The position numbers were made by a program, and so were the translations under genes. Below the pieces are notes generated by a model. That model saw only the letters and a program-made list of their open reading frames with translations. It was not told the DNA's origin and did not search any database. 64,000 nucleotides of DNA from DASWJS01 sp036397035 (GTDB lineage Bacteria > Actinomycetota > AC-67): contig DASWJS010000007.1 of the NCBI GenBank assembly GCA_036397035.1, positions 62,001 through 126,000 of the forward strand, read 5' to 3'. Positions 38,475 through 46,514 of this stretch are shown here, piece after piece (position 1 is the first letter of the stretch; every line of letters begins with the position of its first letter).

Positions 38475-39715
38475 TGCGCGCGCGGCACCCGGCGGCCGAG
38501 CCGATGACGCTGCGCTCGGCTCGGTTCCGCGCGATCATCGGCATGTCGCTGCTCGTGATGACCGGCTTCGGGCTGATCGTGCCGGCGCTTCCCCAATTCG
38601 CGACGACCTTCGACGTCGGGGAGGCAGGCGTCGGCGCCGTAATCACCGCCTTCGCGGTCACGCGCCTCGTCGGCGACCTGTTCACCGGCCGGCTGCTCGG
38701 CCGGTTCGGCGAGCGCTCGGTGACTGCGATCGGCGTCGCGATCGTCGGCGTGTCGTCGCTGGCGGCCGGCGCGGCGCAGAGCTTCACGCAGCTCGTCGTG
38801 TTGCGCGGGCTGGGAGGGTTCGGCTCGGCGATGTTCCTGGCGGGCTTGACGGCGACGCTCGTGGGCGGCGTCGCGCCCGAGGCGCGCGGCCGGGCGATGG
38901 GCACGTTCCAGGCCGCGTTCGGGCTCGGCTTCCTCGTCGGGCCGGCGCTCGGCGGCGTCATCGTCGCGGTGTCGAGCCCGAACATGCCCCTGTACGTGTA
39001 CGGGATCGTGTGCCTCGCCTGCGTCCCGCTGAGCCTGCGCGCGCTCGGCATCGATCGCGTCCCGGCGTCGGTGCTCAGCGAGCGTGTCGAGCTGGAGGAG
39101 ACCGTCGCGCCGCCTCCGAGCGCGACGCTCCGCGGATCGGCGCGCCTGCTCCGGCACTCGGCCTTCCGCGCCGCGATCGCGACCGGCACGCTGACGTTCG
39201 TCGTCGTCTCGGCCGAGCAGACCCTGATCCCGGGCATGTGGACCGATCGCCTGGGGGCGTCGGAGGCGACGTCGGGGGTTCCCTTCGCGGTCACGGCGCT
39301 GGCCTCGCTGCTCGTCGTCTGGCACGCGGGTTCGCTGTCGGACCGCCGCGGCCGGCGGTTCGCGCTCATCCCGGGCCTCGGCGTGACGGCCGTCGCGGTC
39401 GTGGCGCTCGGGGGAGCGACGAGCGTCGCCGCCGTCGTCGTGCTCATGGCGATTCTGGGCGCGGCCGGCGGCTACTTGCGTCCCGGTCCGAGCGCGATGG
39501 TGGCCGACGTCGCAACGGACGAGACGCGCGCGATGGCCGTCGCCGGTTACCGCCTGGCCAACGACGTCGGTAGCCTCGTCGGGCCGGTCTTGGTCGGGAC
39601 GCTCGCCGAGTACGTGAGCTTCCAGTCGGCGTTCCTGCTCGTGGCCGCGCTGACGGTCGTCGCGCTGGCGATGGCGGTGCGGGCGGAGGAGACCGCCCCG
39701 GCGCTCGCGTCGTGA
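38474..39715 (+). CDS. MFS transporter (drug/metabolite exporter type)
   Basis: 413-residue major facilitator with about 12 membrane segments. The loop 2-3 motif appears as TGRLLGRFGERSVTA and its C-half copy as AGSLSDRRGRRFALI. LGFLVGPALGGVI resembles motif C of antiporters, so proton-driven export is likely. A long hydrophilic middle loop holds SERVELEETVAPPPSATL. ATG 38474 shares its A with the TGA stop of degV, implying coupled translation; a second Met lies ten codons in. The SRPBCC gene overlaps its end. Cargo unknown. Confidence 0.92.
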   Translation: MRARHPAAEPMTLRSARFRAIIGMSLLVMTGFGLIVPALPQFATTFDVGEAGVGAVITAFAVTRLVGDLFTGRLLGRFGERSVTAIGVAIVGVSSLAAGAAQSFTQLVVLRGLGGFGSAMFLAGLTATLVGGVAPEARGRAMGTFQAAFGLGFLVGPALGGVIVAVSSPNMPLYVYGIVCLACVPLSLRALGIDRVPASVLSERVELEETVAPPPSATLRGSARLLRHSAFRAAIATGTLTFVVVSAEQTLIPGMWTDRLGASEATSGVPFAVTALASLLVVWHAGSLSDRRGRRFALIPGLGVTAVAVVALGGATSVAAVVVLMAILGAAGGYLRPGPSAMVADVATDETRAMAVAGYRLANDVGSLVGPVLVGTLAEYVSFQSAFLLVAALTVVALAMAVRAEETAPALAS

Positions 39716-40164
39716 TGGCGTACTTTCACGCCGAGGTGGGCATCGCGGCGCCTCCCCACCGCGTGTTCGCGATGCTCGCCGACTGGGAGCGGCAGGCCGA
39801 ATGGATGGTCGACGCCACGACCGTCGAGGTGTTCGGCGAGCAGCGCGAAGGAGTCGGGACGCGCGTGCGAGCGGTGACCCGAGTGACCCTCGGCGTCCCG
39901 ATCGTCGACACGATGGTCGTCACGGATTGGGAGCCGGACCGGCTGATCCGGGTGCGGCACCTCGGGGCGATCGTCCGCGGCGACGCGTGGTGGATCCTGC
40001 GCCCGGACGCTTCGGGGACGCGCCTCGAGTGGGGGGAGGACCTAGTGCCGCCGCTCGGGGCGCTCGGCGAGGTCGGCGGCCTGCTCCTGCGCCGCCCGAT
40101 CGAGTCCTTGCTGCTCGCGAGCGCCCGGAAACTCAAAGCGCTGGTCGAGCAGGCAACGGTGTGA
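39712..40164 (+). CDS. SRPBCC/polyketide cyclase-family protein
   Basis: 150-residue START/SRPBCC (Bet v1-like) protein with a deep hydrophobic pocket fold. YFHAEVGIAAPPHRVFAMLA and the phrase DWERQAEWMVDATTVEVFGE are typical of the polyketide-cyclase/dehydrase family; the tail ESLLLASARKLKALVEQA is the long C-terminal helix. Start may be GTG 39712 (overlapping the MFS stop as GTGA) or ATG 39715. Likely a ligand-binding or cyclase function for a small lipid or aromatic molecule. Third gene of the degV-MFS unit. Confidence 0.87.
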   Translation: MMAYFHAEVGIAAPPHRVFAMLADWERQAEWMVDATTVEVFGEQREGVGTRVRAVTRVTLGVPIVDTMVVTDWEPDRLIRVRHLGAIVRGDAWWILRPDASGTRLEWGEDLVPPLGALGEVGGLLLRRPIESLLLASARKLKALVEQATV

Positions 40165-40170
40165 CCGCCA

Positions 40171-40434
40171 CTATCCGGCCCGGTGGGCGTCCAGGTGACC
40201 GTCGATCCGCGCCGCCAGCGAGTCGAGCCGGGTCGTGAGCCGGTCGTCGAGCGAGTCGATCCGGGTCGTGAGCCGGTCGTCGAGCGAGTCGATCCGCCCG
40301 CTCAGGCCGTCGATCCGGTTGCCAAGGCCGTCGATCCGGCTGCCGAGGCCGTCGATCTTGGCCGACAGGTAGTAGAGGTTGCCGAAGGTGCTTGCCGCCA
40401 GCAACCCGATCAACGTCCAGACGATCTGGTCCAC
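40171..40434 (-). CDS. Small membrane-anchored coiled-coil protein
   Basis: 87 residues: one helix in the membrane (IVWTLIGLLAASTFGNLYYL, about 4-23), then a charged coiled coil built of exact-register repeats. After SAK the order is three heptads (IDGLGSR, IDGLGNR, IDGLSGR), two identical 11-residue units (IDSLDDRLTTR) and a final LDSLAAR heptad. Leu and Ile sit in the core positions. GTG 40434 is supported by TACGGT (minus, 40446-40441) six bases upstream. Similar one-helix coiled-coil proteins are common and mostly of unknown function; a membrane scaffold or oligomer is inference. It converges on the SRPBCC gene. Confidence 0.78.
   Translation of the reverse strand: MDQIVWTLIGLLAASTFGNLYYLSAKIDGLGSRIDGLGNRIDGLSGRIDSLDDRLTTRIDSLDDRLTTRLDSLAARIDGHLDAHRAG
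40228..40356 (-). repeat. Tandem 33-base and 21-base coding repeats
   Basis: Two identical 33-base units lie head to tail at 40228-40260 and 40261-40293. Three related 21-base units follow at 40294-40314, 40315-40335 and 40336-40356. All are in frame and encode the coiled coil, so copy number could change without a frameshift. Confidence 0.9.
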
Positions 40435-40509
40435 GCGGCCACCGTAGCATTCGGAATGGGGATCGACCAGCGATGGTGACGGGTTTGACCGGAACTGATC
40501 GGAAGAAGA

Positions 40510-40977
40510 TCAGGCCTTGGTCTTGAAACCCTCGAACGGGTTCTTGCACTCGTCGCAGTAGCGGATCGTGCGGCAGAGCGTCGGCCCGAACGCGCTCTCC
40601 TCGTGCGTTCGCGTGGAGCCGCAATAGGGGCAGGCCGGCTTCCGGCCGACGCGCAACAGCGGCGGCGCGATGCCGAACGAGCCGAGCGCGGCTCGTCCTT
40701 GGTCGGTCATGCGGTCGGTCGTCCACGCCGGGGAGAGCACGAAGCGCACGACGACCTTCGTTCCCGGCGCGGCCGCGCGGGCCGCTCGCTCGACGTCGTC
40801 TTTGATCGCGTCCAATGCCGGGCAGCCGGAGAACGTGGGCAGCAGGTCGATCTCGACCGACTCGCCGGCGATCGCGACGCGCTCGACGATGCCGAGGTCC
40901 ACGATCGAGATCGCCGGGATCTCCGGGTCCATCACGGACGCGAGCGCCGCGCGCACGCTCGACTCGGTGATCACCAT
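40510..40977 (-). CDS. paaD: Phenylacetyl-CoA epoxidase system protein PaaD
   Basis: 155 residues in two parts. The N-terminal DUF59/MIP18 domain has VRAALASVMDPEIPAISIVD and the conserved Cys loop LLPTFSGCPALDAIKDDVE; DUF59 proteins help Fe-S maturation. The C-terminal zinc ribbon has CPYCGSTRTHEESAFG and CRTIRYCDECKNPFEGFK, as in PaaD. PaaD is needed for activity of the phenylacetyl-CoA epoxidase in vivo. ATG 40977 overlaps the paaC stop by seven bases. It is the last gene of this paa operon; no paaE reductase follows, because the next gene (40171-40434) is unrelated. Confidence 0.93.
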   Translation of the reverse strand: MVITESSVRAALASVMDPEIPAISIVDLGIVERVAIAGESVEIDLLPTFSGCPALDAIKDDVERAARAAAPGTKVVVRFVLSPAWTTDRMTDQGRAALGSFGIAPPLLRVGRKPACPYCGSTRTHEESAFGPTLCRTIRYCDECKNPFEGFKTKA

Positions 40978-41867
40978 CGCGCCCCCGGGTGTTCGCGATA
41001 CAGCCCCGTCATCTCGCCCCACAGCGCGGCGAAATCCTCCGAGTGGCGGCCGTGGCGGCCGCCGGCGCCGGCGAACGAGCCGGCGTGCATCCACCGGCCG
41101 TCACGTCGCTCGACGCCGGGGACGCGGAGCACGGAGCGCTCTTCGCCCGCGATCTCGCCGGCGGACGTCGGAATCATCTCGCCGGGCTCGGCGGCGCCGC
41201 CGCTCAGCACGTAGTCCAGGCCCGCCTCGTCCAGCGCCTGCCCCGCCTCGCCGAGCCATCGTCCGAGCAGCGTCTCGGACGGCTCGGGCAGGGTCCCGTC
41301 CGACAGCAGCGCCTGCTCCTCGGGAAGGGGCTCGAAGACCGAGATCGCATCGGGCAGCGCGGCCGAGAGCGCGGCGGCGAACCGATGGCGGGCCTCGACG
41401 GGCCCGCCGGCCAGCCGTTCGAACCACGCTCGGGCGTGCTCGAGGTGGTAGCGCTCTTCCAACCGGAAGACGGCGACGGCATCGCGCAGCTCGGCGAAGG
41501 TCGAGGACGCCAGCGACTCGAGCCGCACGGCGTCGGCGGTGTCGTAGAGCCAGTGCCGCGCGAGCGTGAAGGCGAAGTCACCGTTCGGCCGCTCGCACAG
41601 CAGGGCGTTGCGGTACTCCTCCGGCGCCCGCCCGAGCGCGAGGCGGTCCTCGTCGCGGCGGTCGATCGAGGAGACGATGCCGAACAGCACCCGCGCGTGC
41701 GCCATCTCGTCCTGCGCGATCGAGCTCATCGCGAGGTCCTCCTCGATGTAGGGGACCCAGCCGGTCCACTCGCTGAGCCGGTGGCCGAGGATCAGCTCGT
41801 CGTCGGCGAGGGCGAGCAGCAACCCGACACGCGGGTCATCCACCGCGGGCACCGGGCCTCGGCGCAT
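40971..41867 (-). CDS. paaC: 1,2-phenylacetyl-CoA epoxidase, structural subunit PaaC
   Basis: 298-residue ferritin-like helical protein. GLLLALADDELILGHRLSEW and GWVPYIEEDLAMSSIAQDEM open the bundle; ALARVLFG-like EMAHARVLFG and EERYHLEHARAWFERLA hold remnants of the di-iron helices. PaaC supports PaaA in the complex and lacks catalysis itself in studied species. It is somewhat longer than usual (about 250), with a C-terminal tail containing GRWMHAGSFAGAGGRHGRH. ATG 41867 overlaps paaB by 32 bases; GTG 41843 (overlap of eight) is an alternative that would better fit the pattern of short overlaps here. Confidence 0.93.
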   Translation of the reverse strand: MRRGPVPAVDDPRVGLLLALADDELILGHRLSEWTGWVPYIEEDLAMSSIAQDEMAHARVLFGIVSSIDRRDEDRLALGRAPEEYRNALLCERPNGDFAFTLARHWLYDTADAVRLESLASSTFAELRDAVAVFRLEERYHLEHARAWFERLAGGPVEARHRFAAALSAALPDAISVFEPLPEEQALLSDGTLPEPSETLLGRWLGEAGQALDEAGLDYVLSGGAAEPGEMIPTSAGEIAGEERSVLRVPGVERRDGRWMHAGSFAGAGGRHGRHSEDFAALWGEMTGLYREHPGARW

Positions 41868-42165
41868 CGACGGTGAGGCCGCGCGCGCGCAGCGCCTCGC
41901 TCAGCTTCTTGTGACGCGCGCCGACGCCCACGTAGCCGTCCTGGCGCCGGTAGGAGCGATCGGTGACCCCGCCCATCGTCTCCGGGTGGGCGACGGCGTG
42001 CATCCGGCCCCGGTGCGCGACCCAGCACTCGGCGCCCTCGTGATGGCGGAAGTGCGTCTCCCGCGCCAGCAGCAGCGCCAGCTCCAGGTCCGGGGCCTTG
42101 ATCGAGCCCGCGCGGACGAGCGGATCGCCGGGGGTGCGCCGCTGCCAAACCTCGAAGACCTCCAT
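41836..42165 (-). CDS. paaB: 1,2-phenylacetyl-CoA epoxidase subunit PaaB
   Basis: 109 residues. EVFEVWQRRTPGDPLVRAGS is the family opening, followed by DLELALLLARETHFRHHEGAE and CWVAHRGRMHAVAHP. PaaB links PaaA-PaaC dimers in the epoxidase. ATG 42165 begins exactly with the conserved MEVFEVW; TATCCT (minus, 42179-42174) lies eight bases upstream, so paaB-paaC-paaD may also be transcribed from their own leaderless promoter, apart from paaG-paaA. The 137 bases between it and the winged-helix gene hold nothing else I recognise. Confidence 0.92.
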   Translation of the reverse strand: MEVFEVWQRRTPGDPLVRAGSIKAPDLELALLLARETHFRHHEGAECWVAHRGRMHAVAHPETMGGVTDRSYRRQDGYVGVGARHKKLSEALRARGLTVDAPRPGARGG

Positions 42166-42302
42166 CGACGACCAGGATAATGCGCACGCCGGGCGCGGAA
42201 GCGGCCCGGCACCCTGCTCGAGCCGTCCTTCGCGCCCTTCGATCGCTTTCGTCACCGCCGGCGGCACGCTCGCGCCGCTCCTGTTGTTCCTCTGGGGCTT
42301 GG

Positions 42303-42623
42303 TCAGGACGCGGGGCGAAGCTCCAACGCCTCGGGACGAAGGATCCAGCCACGCGACCGGACGTTGCGCAGGTAGGGGACGCCGAGCGCGCGCCGGACGT
42401 TGGACAGCAGCACGTCGACCGAGCGTCCGCGGCCCAGGCCCGCGGTGCGCGCCAGCTCGTCCCGCGACATGACCCGGTCGCCGTTGGCGACCAGCGTCGC
42501 GAGCAGAGCGAGCTCGCCGGGGCTGAGGTGGATGACCCGGTCGCCGAAGGCGACGCGCGCCTGGTCGGGGTCGACCTCGAGCGCGCCGATGCGCAGCGGC
42601 GCCGGTTCGAGGGCCTGATTCAT
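42303..42623 (-). CDS. Orphan OmpR/PhoB-type winged-helix DNA-binding protein within the paa operon
   Basis: 106-residue protein that is almost only a Trans_reg_C domain: IHLSPGELALLATLVANGDR (helix 1), VMSRDELARTAGLGRG, RSVDVLLSNVRRALGVPYL (recognition helix) and NVRSRGWILRP (wing). The receiver domain of a response regulator is absent, with only about 15 residues before the DNA-binding fold. ATG 42623 is chosen since upstream residues do not align. It sits between paaA and paaB on the same strand, so it is a likely local regulator of phenylacetate genes, instead of the TetR (PaaR) or GntR (PaaX) types known elsewhere. Ligand or signal input is not visible. Confidence 0.85.
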   Translation of the reverse strand: MNQALEPAPLRIGALEVDPDQARVAFGDRVIHLSPGELALLATLVANGDRVMSRDELARTAGLGRGRSVDVLLSNVRRALGVPYLRNVRSRGWILRPEALELRPAS

Positions 42624-42638
42624 CGGCGCATCTTCGCA

Positions 42639-42661
42639 GCGCAACGTTGCGCGGTCGTTGC
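42639..42661. promoter_or_regulatory. Candidate operator: palindrome plus 11-base direct repeat
   Basis: GCGCAACGTTGCGC (42639-42652) is a perfect 14-base palindrome in the gap upstream of the winged-helix gene. GTTGC also occurs at 42646-42650 and 42657-42661, spaced by 11 bases, the spacing commonly bound by OmpR/PhoB-type proteins. Binding is inference. Confidence 0.4.
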
Positions 42662-42690
42662 CTCTTTGTTTCGCGAATGTGAAGGGACGG

Positions 42691-43617
42691 TCAAGCAGCG
42701 CGGCCGATGCCGTCGAACACGTCGCGCAGCCACGCATGGTGGTCCCACATGGCCTTTCGATAGGCGAGCCGCGGGGCCGTCATGGGGCCCTCGCCCCGGA
42801 CCACTCGCCAGAACTCGTCCCAGTCGGCCCAGTCCGCCGAACCCCATTCCCAGGTCGTGCCGTTCCAGCGCAGGTCGTGATCGGGAACGGTGAACCCGAG
42901 ATCCCACAGCTTGGGCACGTAGGTGTCGAAGAACTCGTTGCGCAGGTCCTCGTTCGACCGCGTCTTGATGCCCCAGGACAGCAGGACGTCCTTGTCGGGC
43001 TTGGAGGGCGGACCGTAGAAGTGCATGATCGGCCGCCACCACCGGTTCACCGCGTCCTGGAACATCGCGCGCTGGCCGGCCGTGCCGCCCGCAAGCTCGA
43101 GCACCAAGTCCTCGCCGTGGCGCAGGTGCAGCGACTCCTCCGCGCAGATGCGCTTCATCGCGCGAACGTAGGGCGCATAGGACGAGTCCAGCAGCGCGCG
43201 CTGCGTGACGAGCGCCGCGCCGTCGATCAGGAAGCCGATCACCGCGACGTCTCCCCACGTGACCGCGGGGTAGTGGAAGACGTTGTGGAACTTCGTGCGA
43301 CCGTTGACCAGGTCCTCGAACATCGCGTCCCGGCCCTTCCCGAGGTCCTCGGCGATGCGGTAGAGGATCTGCCCGTGGCCGACCTCGTCCTGCACCTTGG
43401 CCGTGAGCGAGAGCTTCCGGCGCAGCGACGGCGCGCGCGGGATCCATTCGCGTTCCGGCAGCGCGCCCATGATCTCGGAGTTGGCGTGCATCTCGATGAA
43501 CTTCAACGCCGCCTCCCGGTAGGAGTCCGGCATCCAGTCGGTCGCCTCGACTTTCTCTCCGGCGTCGATGCGCGCCTTGAACGCCGCCGTGCGCTCCTCG
43601 TAGCTCATCGAGGACAT
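42691..43617 (-). CDS. paaA: 1,2-phenylacetyl-CoA epoxidase catalytic subunit PaaA
   Basis: 308-residue ferritin-like di-iron monooxygenase subunit that epoxidises the ring of phenylacetyl-CoA. Iron-ligand helices are readable: AKVQDEVGHGQILYRIAEDL and RAMKRICAEESLHLRHGEDL, each with E-x-x-H. Other conserved parts are KFHNVFHYPAVTWGDVAVIG, NRWWRPIMHFYGPPSKPDKD and WGIKTRSNEDLRNEFFDTYV. ATG 43617 is taken; a second Met three codons later (43608) is possible. It follows paaG by 17 bases and must work with PaaB, PaaC and a PaaE-type reductase that is not in this window. Confidence 0.96.
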   Translation of the reverse strand: MSSMSYEERTAAFKARIDAGEKVEATDWMPDSYREAALKFIEMHANSEIMGALPEREWIPRAPSLRRKLSLTAKVQDEVGHGQILYRIAEDLGKGRDAMFEDLVNGRTKFHNVFHYPAVTWGDVAVIGFLIDGAALVTQRALLDSSYAPYVRAMKRICAEESLHLRHGEDLVLELAGGTAGQRAMFQDAVNRWWRPIMHFYGPPSKPDKDVLLSWGIKTRSNEDLRNEFFDTYVPKLWDLGFTVPDHDLRWNGTTWEWGSADWADWDEFWRVVRGEGPMTAPRLAYRKAMWDHHAWLRDVFDGIGRAA

Positions 43618-43634
43618 CGTACGCCGCGGGCGCG

Positions 43635-44426
43635 CTACCGCCCGTCGTAGCGGGGCGCGCGCTTCTCGACGAACGCAGCGATGCCCTCTCGCGCGTCGGC
43701 GGTCAGGGCGGCCTGGTCCTGCAAGTCCGGCTCGTAGTCCATCACCGACGTCAGGTCGTGCACCGCGCCGAAGCGCATCGCCTTCTTGGTCAGGGCATAG
43801 GCGCGGGTCGGTCCCGTCGCGAACGGCTCGGCGAAGGCGTGCGCCTGCGCCATCAGGTCGTCGTGGGGCACCACGCGATTGACGAGCCCGATCCGCTGCG
43901 CCTCCTCGGCGCCGACGACGTCGCCGGTCAGCGCAAGCTCGAGCGCCTTCTGGTAGCCGACCAGGTGGGGCAGGAAGTAGTTGGCCCCCGCGTCGGGGAC
44001 GAGCCCGATCTTGACGAACGCCTGCATGAACCCCGCCTTGTCGCTCGCGATGCGCAGGTCGCAGGCGAGGGCGAGGCTCGCCCCGGCTCCGGCCGCGATC
44101 CCGTTCATCGCCGCGATCACCGGCTTCTCCATCTCGACGATCTGGCGCACGATCGGGTTGTAACGATCGCGCAAGATCTCGCTGGGCTGCATCGTCCCGT
44201 GCTCGGCGATGCGCTTCTTGGCCTCCTGCAGGTCCGCGCCGGAGCAGAACGCCCGCCCGGCGCCGGTGAGGATGACGCACCGCACTCCGAGGTCGCTCCC
44301 CGCGTCGCCCAGCGCCTTGATCAGCCCGTCGCTCAGCGACTCGTCCAGGGCGTTGAGCGCCTCCGGGCGGTTGAGCGTGATCGTGGCGATCCCGCCGGCT
44401 CGTTCATAGAGACACACGTCGGTCAT
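43635..44426 (-). CDS. paaG: 1,2-epoxyphenylacetyl-CoA isomerase (PaaG-like crotonase)
   Basis: 263 residues, the usual PaaG length. AGRAFCSGADLQEAKKRIAE and AMNGIAAGAGASLALACDLR form the oxyanion hole. FVKIGLVPDAGANYFLPHLV carries Asp at the place where PaaG uses Asp instead of the hydratase Glu pair. PaaG opens the epoxide to the oxepin-CoA, the step right after PaaABC(E), and it is the first gene of this operon, which supports the call over a plain enoyl-CoA hydratase. ATG 44426 has GGGAGG ten bases upstream. The 147-base gap to pepA holds the divergent promoters. Confidence 0.85.
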   Translation of the reverse strand: MTDVCLYERAGGIATITLNRPEALNALDESLSDGLIKALGDAGSDLGVRCVILTGAGRAFCSGADLQEAKKRIAEHGTMQPSEILRDRYNPIVRQIVEMEKPVIAAMNGIAAGAGASLALACDLRIASDKAGFMQAFVKIGLVPDAGANYFLPHLVGYQKALELALTGDVVGAEEAQRIGLVNRVVPHDDLMAQAHAFAEPFATGPTRAYALTKKAMRFGAVHDLTSVMDYEPDLQDQAALTADAREGIAAFVEKRAPRYDGR

Positions 44427-44517
44427 CGGGGTTCCTCCCTCGTCGTCGGGCGTGGGTCATTGTGTCCAAAATCGCGACGGCTTCGCCATGCGGCCCGGGG
44501 AGGGCGGGACGGAGCCG

Positions 44518-44523
44518 TATACT
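44518..44523 (+). promoter_or_regulatory. -10 box for pepA
   Basis: TATACT, one mismatch from the consensus and rare in this GC-rich DNA. Initiation near 44530 gives a leader of about 44 bases ending in AAGGGAG before ATG 44574. No clear -35 is seen. Confidence 0.5.
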
Positions 44524-44573
44524 TGGCAGCCGCAGTCTCACCATTCTCACGTCCTCACAAGGGAGCTTCGATC

Positions 44574-46076
44574 ATGCCCACGTTCTCGATCGTCAAGGCC
44601 GGTGCTGCCGACGCGGCCGTCGACGTGCTCGCCGTCCCCGTTCTCCAAGGCCTCAAAGCCGGCCCCGGAGTAAAGGACGTCGAGCGCGCACTGGGCTCGA
44701 CCGTCGCCGAGCTTGCCGAGCACGTGCCGGTCCTGTCGCTGCCCGACCGGCGCTTCACGGGCAAGCTGGGTGAGGCGATCCTGGTCACGACGCTCGGCAA
44801 GCTGCCAGCCACGCAGGTGCTCTTCGTCGGGCTCGGGGAGTCGGCGACCGGCGCCGTCGCGCGCAAGGCGGGCGCAGTCGCGGCGCGCCGCGCCGGCGGC
44901 GGCTCGTCCCTTGCGACGACGATCCCGCAGGCGTTCCGGGGCAAGGCCGACGCGGCCGTCGCGGCGTTCGTCGAAGGGTTCCTGCTCGGCTCGTACCGCT
45001 TCGCCAAGTACAAGGCCGAACAGGACACCAATCCCAACCGCATCGCGGAGGTGCGCCTGCTCGCGGGCAAGTCCTGGGACGCGCGTGCCGTGACCGGGGC
45101 GATCAAGCGCGCGGAGACGATCGCGGCGGGAACGATCTTCGCCCGCGACCTCACCAACACGCCGTCGTTCGACAAGAGCCCCGAGACGCTCGCCGACGCC
45201 GCGAGGTCGATCGCGAAGAACGGACTCAAGCTGAAGGTCTTCACGGAGAAGGAACTCGAAGCGAAGGGCTTCGGCGGACTGCTCGGCGTCGGCCGGGGGA
45301 GCCGTCGGCCGCCGCGCCTGATCGAGCTGAGCTACGAACCGGCCGGCGCGCGGCGGACGATCGCCTTCGTCGGCAAGGGCATCACCTTCGACTCCGGAGG
45401 CATCAACTTGAAGCCGGGCGAAGGCATGGACGCGATGAAGATGGACATGGGCGGGGGAGCGGCGGTGCTCGGCGCGATGATGGCCATCGCCGACCTGAAG
45501 CCGAAGGTCGCCGTGCGGGCCTACGTCGCCACCGCGGAGAACATGCCGGGCGGCAACGCGATCCGCCCCGGCGACGTGATCCGCCAGTACGGGGGCAAGA
45601 CCACCGAGATCGGCAATACCGACGCCGAGGGAAGGGTGGTCATGGCCGACGCGATCGTCTACGCCAAGGAGCGTGGCGCCGACGTCGTGATCGACGTCGC
45701 GACCCTGACCGGCGCGTGCGCCATCGCGCTCGGGACGAAGGTCTTCGGCGTCATGGGGGACCCGCGCACCGAGACCAAGAAAGTCCTCGACGCGGCCGAG
45801 CGTGCGGGCGAGCAAGCCTGGGAGCTGCCGCTCGTGACCGACTACAAGAAGCTCATCAAGAGCGAGCTGGCCGACGTGCGCAACGTCGGCAGCCGTCGCG
45901 AGGGCGGCGCGATCACCGCCGGGCTCTTCCTGAAGGAGTTCGCCGGCGACACGCCGTGGGTGCACCTGGACATCGCCGGTCCGATGGGTTCGGACGAGGA
46001 CGAGTTCGAGTTCTCCAAGGGCGCGACCGGCGTGGGGGTGCGCACGCTGGTCGAGTACGCGCTCGCGCAGCGGTAG
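44574..46076 (+). CDS. pepA: Leucyl aminopeptidase (M17)
   Basis: 500-residue M17 aminopeptidase with two metal ions, removing N-terminal residues from peptides in the cytoplasm. The N-terminal regulatory domain is followed by the catalytic half: ARDLTNTPSFDKSPETLADA, FVGKGITFDSGGINLKPGEG (metal Lys and Asp), MKMDMGGGAAVLGAM, and the family signature NTDAEGRVVMADAIVYAKER. DEFEFSKGATGVGVRTL closes the active site. All metal ligands appear intact. ATG 44574 follows AAGGGAG. It has its own promoter and is monocistronic, convergent with a thioesterase gene. Confidence 0.96.
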   Translation: MPTFSIVKAGAADAAVDVLAVPVLQGLKAGPGVKDVERALGSTVAELAEHVPVLSLPDRRFTGKLGEAILVTTLGKLPATQVLFVGLGESATGAVARKAGAVAARRAGGGSSLATTIPQAFRGKADAAVAAFVEGFLLGSYRFAKYKAEQDTNPNRIAEVRLLAGKSWDARAVTGAIKRAETIAAGTIFARDLTNTPSFDKSPETLADAARSIAKNGLKLKVFTEKELEAKGFGGLLGVGRGSRRPPRLIELSYEPAGARRTIAFVGKGITFDSGGINLKPGEGMDAMKMDMGGGAAVLGAMMAIADLKPKVAVRAYVATAENMPGGNAIRPGDVIRQYGGKTTEIGNTDAEGRVVMADAIVYAKERGADVVIDVATLTGACAIALGTKVFGVMGDPRTETKKVLDAAERAGEQAWELPLVTDYKKLIKSELADVRNVGSRREGGAITAGLFLKEFAGDTPWVHLDIAGPMGSDEDEFEFSKGATGVGVRTLVEYALAQR

Positions 46077-46085
46077 CGGGGGCCG

Positions 46086-46466
46086 TCAGAGTCGTTCCAG
46101 GAAGCGCGCGCGGTCTACGACGGCGCGCGTGTGGGTCGCGCGCCCGATGAGCGTGTCGCCCTCGAACGCCTCGCAGGCGAAGCCGATCGCTCGGCCCTCG
46201 ACCGACGTCACGCGAGCGGTCGCGCGCACCCGCGCGCCCACCGCGGACGCCTTGAGGTGGTCCAGCTCGATCCGCGTGCCGACGCTCACGGCGCCCTCCG
46301 GCAGCGCGCCCGCGACCGCCGCCACGGCGGCGTCTTCGATCAGCGCGCACAGCATCGGCGTAGAGAACACCGGCACCTCGCCCGAGCCGACGGCCGTCGC
46401 GGTGTCCTGCTCGCGCACGGTCCTGCTCGCCTCGCCGGTGGCGCCGAGTTCGGGTCCGGTGCTCAT
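46086..46466 (-). CDS. Hotdog thioesterase, FlK (fluoroacetyl-CoA thioesterase)-like
   Basis: 126 residues. VPVFSTPMLCALIEDAAVAA and VGTRIELDHLKASAVGARVR match the single-hotdog FlK-like family, with Thr, Glu and His in the positions used for thioester hydrolysis in FlK. Most relatives are not fluoroacetate enzymes but general acyl-CoA thioesterases. The start is ATG 46466 (MSTGPELG) or 46478; neither has a good ribosome site. The intergenic spot at 46473-46478 reads TATCAT on the plus strand, the likely -10 of the divergent gene. Confidence 0.83.
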   Translation of the reverse strand: MSTGPELGATGEASRTVREQDTATAVGSGEVPVFSTPMLCALIEDAAVAAVAGALPEGAVSVGTRIELDHLKASAVGARVRATARVTSVEGRAIGFACEAFEGDTLIGRATHTRAVVDRARFLERL

Positions 46467-46514
46467 GGGCAATATCATTCACGGCGCGCGCGGTGCTCAC
46501 AACCGGGCGCTCGT

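Noticed and set aside
40228..40356. CRISPR-like array
   Set aside because: Units are contiguous with no spacers and encode an in-frame coiled coil.
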